Shown piece by piece: positions 60,988 to 64,000 of a DNA stretch of 64,000 nt. Both the position numbers and the translations under genes were made by a program. Numbering within the stretch: position 1 is the stretch's first letter; each line of letters opens with the position of its first letter. Under the pieces are notes generated by a model. That model saw only the letters and a program-made list of their open reading frames with translations, did not search any database and was not told the origin of the DNA. Source of the DNA: Saccharothrix espanaensis DSM 44229 (GTDB lineage Bacteria > Actinomycetota > Actinomycetes > Mycobacteriales > Pseudonocardiaceae); the NCBI RefSeq assembly GCF_000328705.1, contig NC_019673.1, positions 8,319,501 to 8,383,500 on the forward strand, read 5' to 3'.

Positions 60988-61071
60988 AACCGATCACCTC
61001 CGATTGGCCATCGTCGCACGTCGGAACCACCGGTGCGAGCCGCCGACCACCCCATGCGGAATCATCAGGAC

Positions 61072-62352
61072 ATGACTTCGCAGTGGTCCGCTCCCACCGC
61101 CCACGGCCCCGTGCACGCGACGGTACCCGTGCCGGGCTCCAAGTCGATCACCAACCGCGCCCTGGTCCTGTCCGCGCTGGCCGACGGGCCGTCCGCGCTG
61201 CACGCCCCGCTGCGCAGCCGGGACACCGCGCTGATGGCCGCCGCGCTGGTCGCGCTGGGCGCCGGGATCGAGGACGGGCCGGACGGGTCGTGGCTGGTCA
61301 CGCCGCGCGCGCTGCGCGGTCCGGCGGCGGTGGACTGCGGGCTGGCGGGCACCGTGATGCGGTTCCTGCCGCCGGCCGCGGCGCTCGCGGTGGGCGAGAT
61401 CGTGTTCGACGGCGACGAGCACGCGCGGGTCCGCCCGATGGGCACGATCCTGAACGCGCTGCGCGCGCTGGGCGCGGACGTCGACGGCGAGGCGCTGCCG
61501 TTCACCCTGCACGGCAAGGGCGGGCTGCCCGGCGGCGAGGTCACCATCGACGCGTCGGCGTCGTCCCAGTTCGTCTCCGGCCTGCTGCTCTCGGCGGCCC
61601 GGTACGAGAGCGGCGTGACCGTGCTGCACGACGGCAAGCCCGTGCCGTCCCTGCCGCACATCGAGATGACGGTGTCCATGCTGCGCGAGGCGGGCGTGGT
61701 CGTGGACGACGCGGAGCCGAACGCGTGGCGCGTCGAGCCGGGCCCGGTCGCGGCCCGGGAGTGGCACGTCGAGCCGGACCTGTCGAACGCGACGCCGTTC
61801 CTGGCCGCCGCCGCGGTGACCGGCGGCGAGGTGACCATCCCCGGCTGGCCGGCGACCACCACCCAGCCCGGCGGCGCGGTCCGCGGGATCTTCGGCCGGT
61901 TCGGCTGCGAGGTCACCCTCGACGAGCGGGGGCTGACCGTGCGCGGTCCGGGCCGGCTGACCGGTGTCGACCTCGACCTGCGCGACGAGAGCGAGCTGAC
62001 CCCGACCGTCGTCGCGCTCGCCGCGCTGGCCGAGGGCCGCACCCGGATCCGCGGCGTCGCGCACATCCGGGGCCACGAGACCGACCGCATCGCCGCCCTG
62101 GCCGCCGAGGTCAACCGGCTCGGCGGCGCCGCCGAGGAGACCGAGGACGGCCTGGTCATCACCCCGCGCCCGCTGCACGGCGGCACGTGGCGGGCCTACG
62201 CCGACCACCGGATGGCCACCGCCGGTGCGATCGTCGGGCTGGTGGTGCCCGGCGTCGGGGTGGACGACATCGCGTCCACCACCAAGACGATCCCCGACTT
62301 CCCCGGCATGTGGGCGACGATGCTCGGGACCACCGCGCACGGGACCCGCTGA
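61072..62352 (+). CDS. aroA: 3-Phosphoshikimate 1-carboxyvinyltransferase (EPSP synthase)
   Basis: A 426-residue EPSP synthase of the shikimate pathway. Seen: PGSKSITNRALVLSALADG, AGTVMRFLPP (in place of the common NAGTAMRPL, typical of actinobacteria), SSQFVSGLLLSAA, and YADHRMATAGAIVG. It joins phosphoenolpyruvate to shikimate-3-phosphate. Followed after two bases by rsgA. Confidence 0.96.
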   Translation: MTSQWSAPTAHGPVHATVPVPGSKSITNRALVLSALADGPSALHAPLRSRDTALMAAALVALGAGIEDGPDGSWLVTPRALRGPAAVDCGLAGTVMRFLPPAAALAVGEIVFDGDEHARVRPMGTILNALRALGADVDGEALPFTLHGKGGLPGGEVTIDASASSQFVSGLLLSAARYESGVTVLHDGKPVPSLPHIEMTVSMLREAGVVVDDAEPNAWRVEPGPVAAREWHVEPDLSNATPFLAAAAVTGGEVTIPGWPATTTQPGGAVRGIFGRFGCEVTLDERGLTVRGPGRLTGVDLDLRDESELTPTVVALAALAEGRTRIRGVAHIRGHETDRIAALAAEVNRLGGAAEETEDGLVITPRPLHGGTWRAYADHRMATAGAIVGLVVPGVGVDDIASTTKTIPDFPGMWATMLGTTAHGTR

Positions 62353-62354
62353 CC

Positions 62355-63362
62355 GTGGCCCGCGACTGGCACCGCCTGGACGAGTCCGACGTGCGGGTGC
62401 GCCCCGGCAAGGGCACCCGGCCGCGCAGCAAGCGCCGACCCGAGCACGCCGACGCGGTGACCGCGATGGTGGTCGGGGTGGACCGGGGGCGGTGGACGTG
62501 CGCCGTGGACGACGACCCGAACCGCCTCGTGATCGCGATGCGGGCCCGCGAGATGGGCCGCACCCCGGTCGTGGTGGGCGACCGGATCGGGCTGGTCGGG
62601 GACACGTCCGGGCAGCCGGACACGTTGGCGCGCATCGTGCGGGTCAACGACCGCCGGTCGGTGCTGCGGCGCACGGCCGACGACACCGACCCGTTCGAGC
62701 GGGTGGTGGTGGCCAACGCCGAGCAGCTGGTGATCGTGTCGGCGCTGGCCGACCCCCAGCCGCGCCGGGGGTTCATCGACCGGTGCCTGGTGGCCGCGTA
62801 CGCGGGCGGGCTGGAACCGCTGCTGTGCTTGACGAAGTCCGACCTGGCCTCGCCGGACGAGCTGCTCGCCGCCTACGCGGAGCTGGACCTGCCGGTGGTG
62901 GTGACCCGCTCCGACCAGGACCCCGACGAGCTGCGCCAACGCCTGGTGCACCGGCTGTCCGCGCTGATCGGCCACTCCGGGGTCGGCAAGTCGACCCTGG
63001 TCAACCGGCTGGTGCCGGACGCGAACCGGGCGGTGGGCGTGGTCAGCGGCGTCGGCAAGGGCCGGCACACCTCGACCCAGGCGGTGGCGCTGCCGCTGCC
63101 CGAGGGCGGCTGGGCCGTCGACACGCCGGGCATCCGGTCGTTCGGGCTGGCGCACATCACGCCGGACGACATCGTCGGCGCGTTCCCGGGCATGAGGGCG
63201 ATGGCCGAGGAGTGCCCGTCCGGCTGCGGCCACCTGGGCGCACCCGAGGACCCGGACTGCATGCTGGACGAGCTGGTCGGCACCGGCGAGGCGTCACCGG
63301 GCCGGCTCGCCTCGCTGCGCCGGCTGCTGGAGTCGCGCGGCAAGTTCGAGGAGTACGACTAG
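62355..63362 (+). CDS. rsgA: Ribosome small-subunit GTPase RsgA
   Basis: A 335-residue circularly permuted GTPase for late 30S assembly. Order is typical: OB-like N-domain, G4 LTKSD, G1 GHSGVGKSTLVN, G3 DTPGIRS, then the C-terminal zinc motif CPSGCGHLGAPEDPDC. GTG start two bases after the aroA stop; the pair is an operon. Confidence 0.95.
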   Translation: MARDWHRLDESDVRVRPGKGTRPRSKRRPEHADAVTAMVVGVDRGRWTCAVDDDPNRLVIAMRAREMGRTPVVVGDRIGLVGDTSGQPDTLARIVRVNDRRSVLRRTADDTDPFERVVVANAEQLVIVSALADPQPRRGFIDRCLVAAYAGGLEPLLCLTKSDLASPDELLAAYAELDLPVVVTRSDQDPDELRQRLVHRLSALIGHSGVGKSTLVNRLVPDANRAVGVVSGVGKGRHTSTQAVALPLPEGGWAVDTPGIRSFGLAHITPDDIVGAFPGMRAMAEECPSGCGHLGAPEDPDCMLDELVGTGEASPGRLASLRRLLESRGKFEEYD

Positions 63363-63517
63363 GAGCTGTTCGGGGCTCGGATCTTGGTGCGGGCCGCTGG
63401 CGTGCCGGGGTGGAACACGGGGGTGGCGCGTTGCGCTCTGTTCCGCACCGGGTCAGGATGGCGCGACGTCCCGGAACGGTGCGGGCCGTGATCCGAGCCT
63501 CGACCGGCTCCTGGCGC

Positions 63518-63814
63518 TCACGGCTTGTCGAGCGGCCGGGGCGGGGTGAAGCTCGCGAGGATGCGTTCGGCGGGGATCTCGCCGACGTACTGCACGCACG
63601 TGCACGGCGTGGTGTGCTCGCCGACGTACTTGGCCCTGGCCTTGGTGGTGCCGTGGCACTTGCCGTGCTCGTCGTGGAACGACAGGCCGTGCTCGCAGCC
63701 CTCGCAGATCGCGCGCGGCGGGCCGGTCGGCGTGCGCCGGCGGCCGGTCAGGTTGCCCAGGCCGAAGGCGGCCATGGCGATGACCGCTCCGGCGATCAGC
63801 GTGACGGGGTCCAT
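63518..63814 (-). CDS. Small membrane-anchored Cys/His protein
   Basis: A 98-residue protein with one N-terminal helix (VTLIAGAVIAMAAFGLGNLTG) and a soluble part with a Cys/His cluster (CEGCEHGLSFHDEHGKCHG, later CTC) that could bind zinc. I recall similar short proteins in other actinomycetes; function unknown. Confidence 0.8.
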   Translation of the reverse strand: MDPVTLIAGAVIAMAAFGLGNLTGRRRTPTGPPRAICEGCEHGLSFHDEHGKCHGTTKARAKYVGEHTTPCTCVQYVGEIPAERILASFTPPRPLDKP

Positions 63815-63854
63815 CGGGAGTCCTGTTCCGTGGCGGGATGTCCTGCCACGGAAC

Positions 63855-64000
63855 CTACTCCGGCGTGGCCGCGCCCATGTGCGGGTACCGGTGATCGGTG
63901 GGCGGCACGAACGTCTCCTTGATCGACCGCGGGCTGATCCAGCGTTGCAGGTTGAAGATCGAGCCCGCCTTGTCGTTGGTGCCCGACGCCCGCGCGCCGC
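63855..64000 (-). CDS. pruA: L-glutamate gamma-semialdehyde dehydrogenase, C-terminal end
   Basis: The frame runs off the right edge; the visible 47 residues include GARASGTNDKAGSIFNL, QRWISPRSIKETFVPPTDH and YPHMG before the TAG at 63855. GGxRASGTNDKAG is the strongly conserved end of 1-pyrroline-5-carboxylate dehydrogenase (PruA/RocA), which oxidises glutamate semialdehyde to glutamate in proline use. Only the end is visible. Confidence 0.85.
   Translation of the reverse strand, partial: GARASGTNDKAGSIFNLQRWISPRSIKETFVPPTDHRYPHMGAATPE

Overview
The window reads as chromosome of a high-GC actinomycete, most likely Pseudonocardiaceae (Saccharothrix/Lentzea/Actinosynnema type). This is an inference from gene content: Kgd-type 2-oxoglutarate decarboxylase, nickel SOD, mycothiol-type RsrA/SigR, a WhiB1/PdtaS pair, GTG/TTG starts and strong GC3 bias. 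There are no rRNA or tRNA genes and no CRISPR array.

Layout. 1-9.0 kb: the 3' end of an ABC exporter, an ArsR/SRPBCC pair, kgd with its small DUF6104 partner, and an O-antigen-ligase-like protein coupled to a small secreted protein. 9.2-15.7 kb: a three-gene conflict-type operon (VMAP-like protein, MoxR AAA+ ATPase, and a very large vWA + NB-ARC + TPR protein). 15.9-23.9 kb: a tightly overlapped histidine-utilisation operon (hutH-hutU-M20 amidohydrolase-hutF-hutI) with a divergent IclR regulator. 24-27.4 kb: a glycine betaine/osmoprotectant ABC transporter. 27.5-36.2 kb: branched-polyamine synthase, a Pro/Gln-rich membrane protein, a PAS-GGDEF-EAL protein, malic enzyme, an orphan RmlC-type epimerase and the sodX/sodN pair.

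36.1-47.7 kb is an integrated actinomycete-type conjugative element. Its insertion site is the 3' end of the protein-coding gene sodN. The last 42 bases of sodN (36122-36163) recur at 47672-47713, next to a tyrosine recombinase gene, with only three differences, all synonymous third-position changes. The element therefore supplies sodN with a new 3' end coding the same amino acids, plus its own hairpin terminator. It carries a TraB/FtsK translocase, GntR and TPR regulators, several small conserved-looking genes, a tandemly duplicated HTH gene and a ~170-bp inverted repeat. At the left end sits an AT-richer two-gene cargo (PD-(D/E)XK-like nuclease + four-TM protein), which is the best candidate here for an undescribed defence system. 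No replication initiator or excisionase is visible and the integrase lacks its usual N-terminus, so the element may be stranded.

47.8-64 kb returns to chromosome: APH(6)-like kinase, a frameshifted MrcB/DUF3883 protein, phosphatase + GNAT, a DUF574 methyltransferase, a trypsin-like protease and a diacylglycerol-kinase family protein. Then comes a block whose order resembles mycobacteria: whiB1, pdtaS, rsrA-sigR, SRAP protein, aroA, rsgA. It includes a 24-codon gene for ribosomal protein bL37, two CRP-like sites before whiB1, and a SigR-consensus promoter placed to drive sigR. The window closes in the 3' end of a pruA-type dehydrogenase gene on the minus strand.
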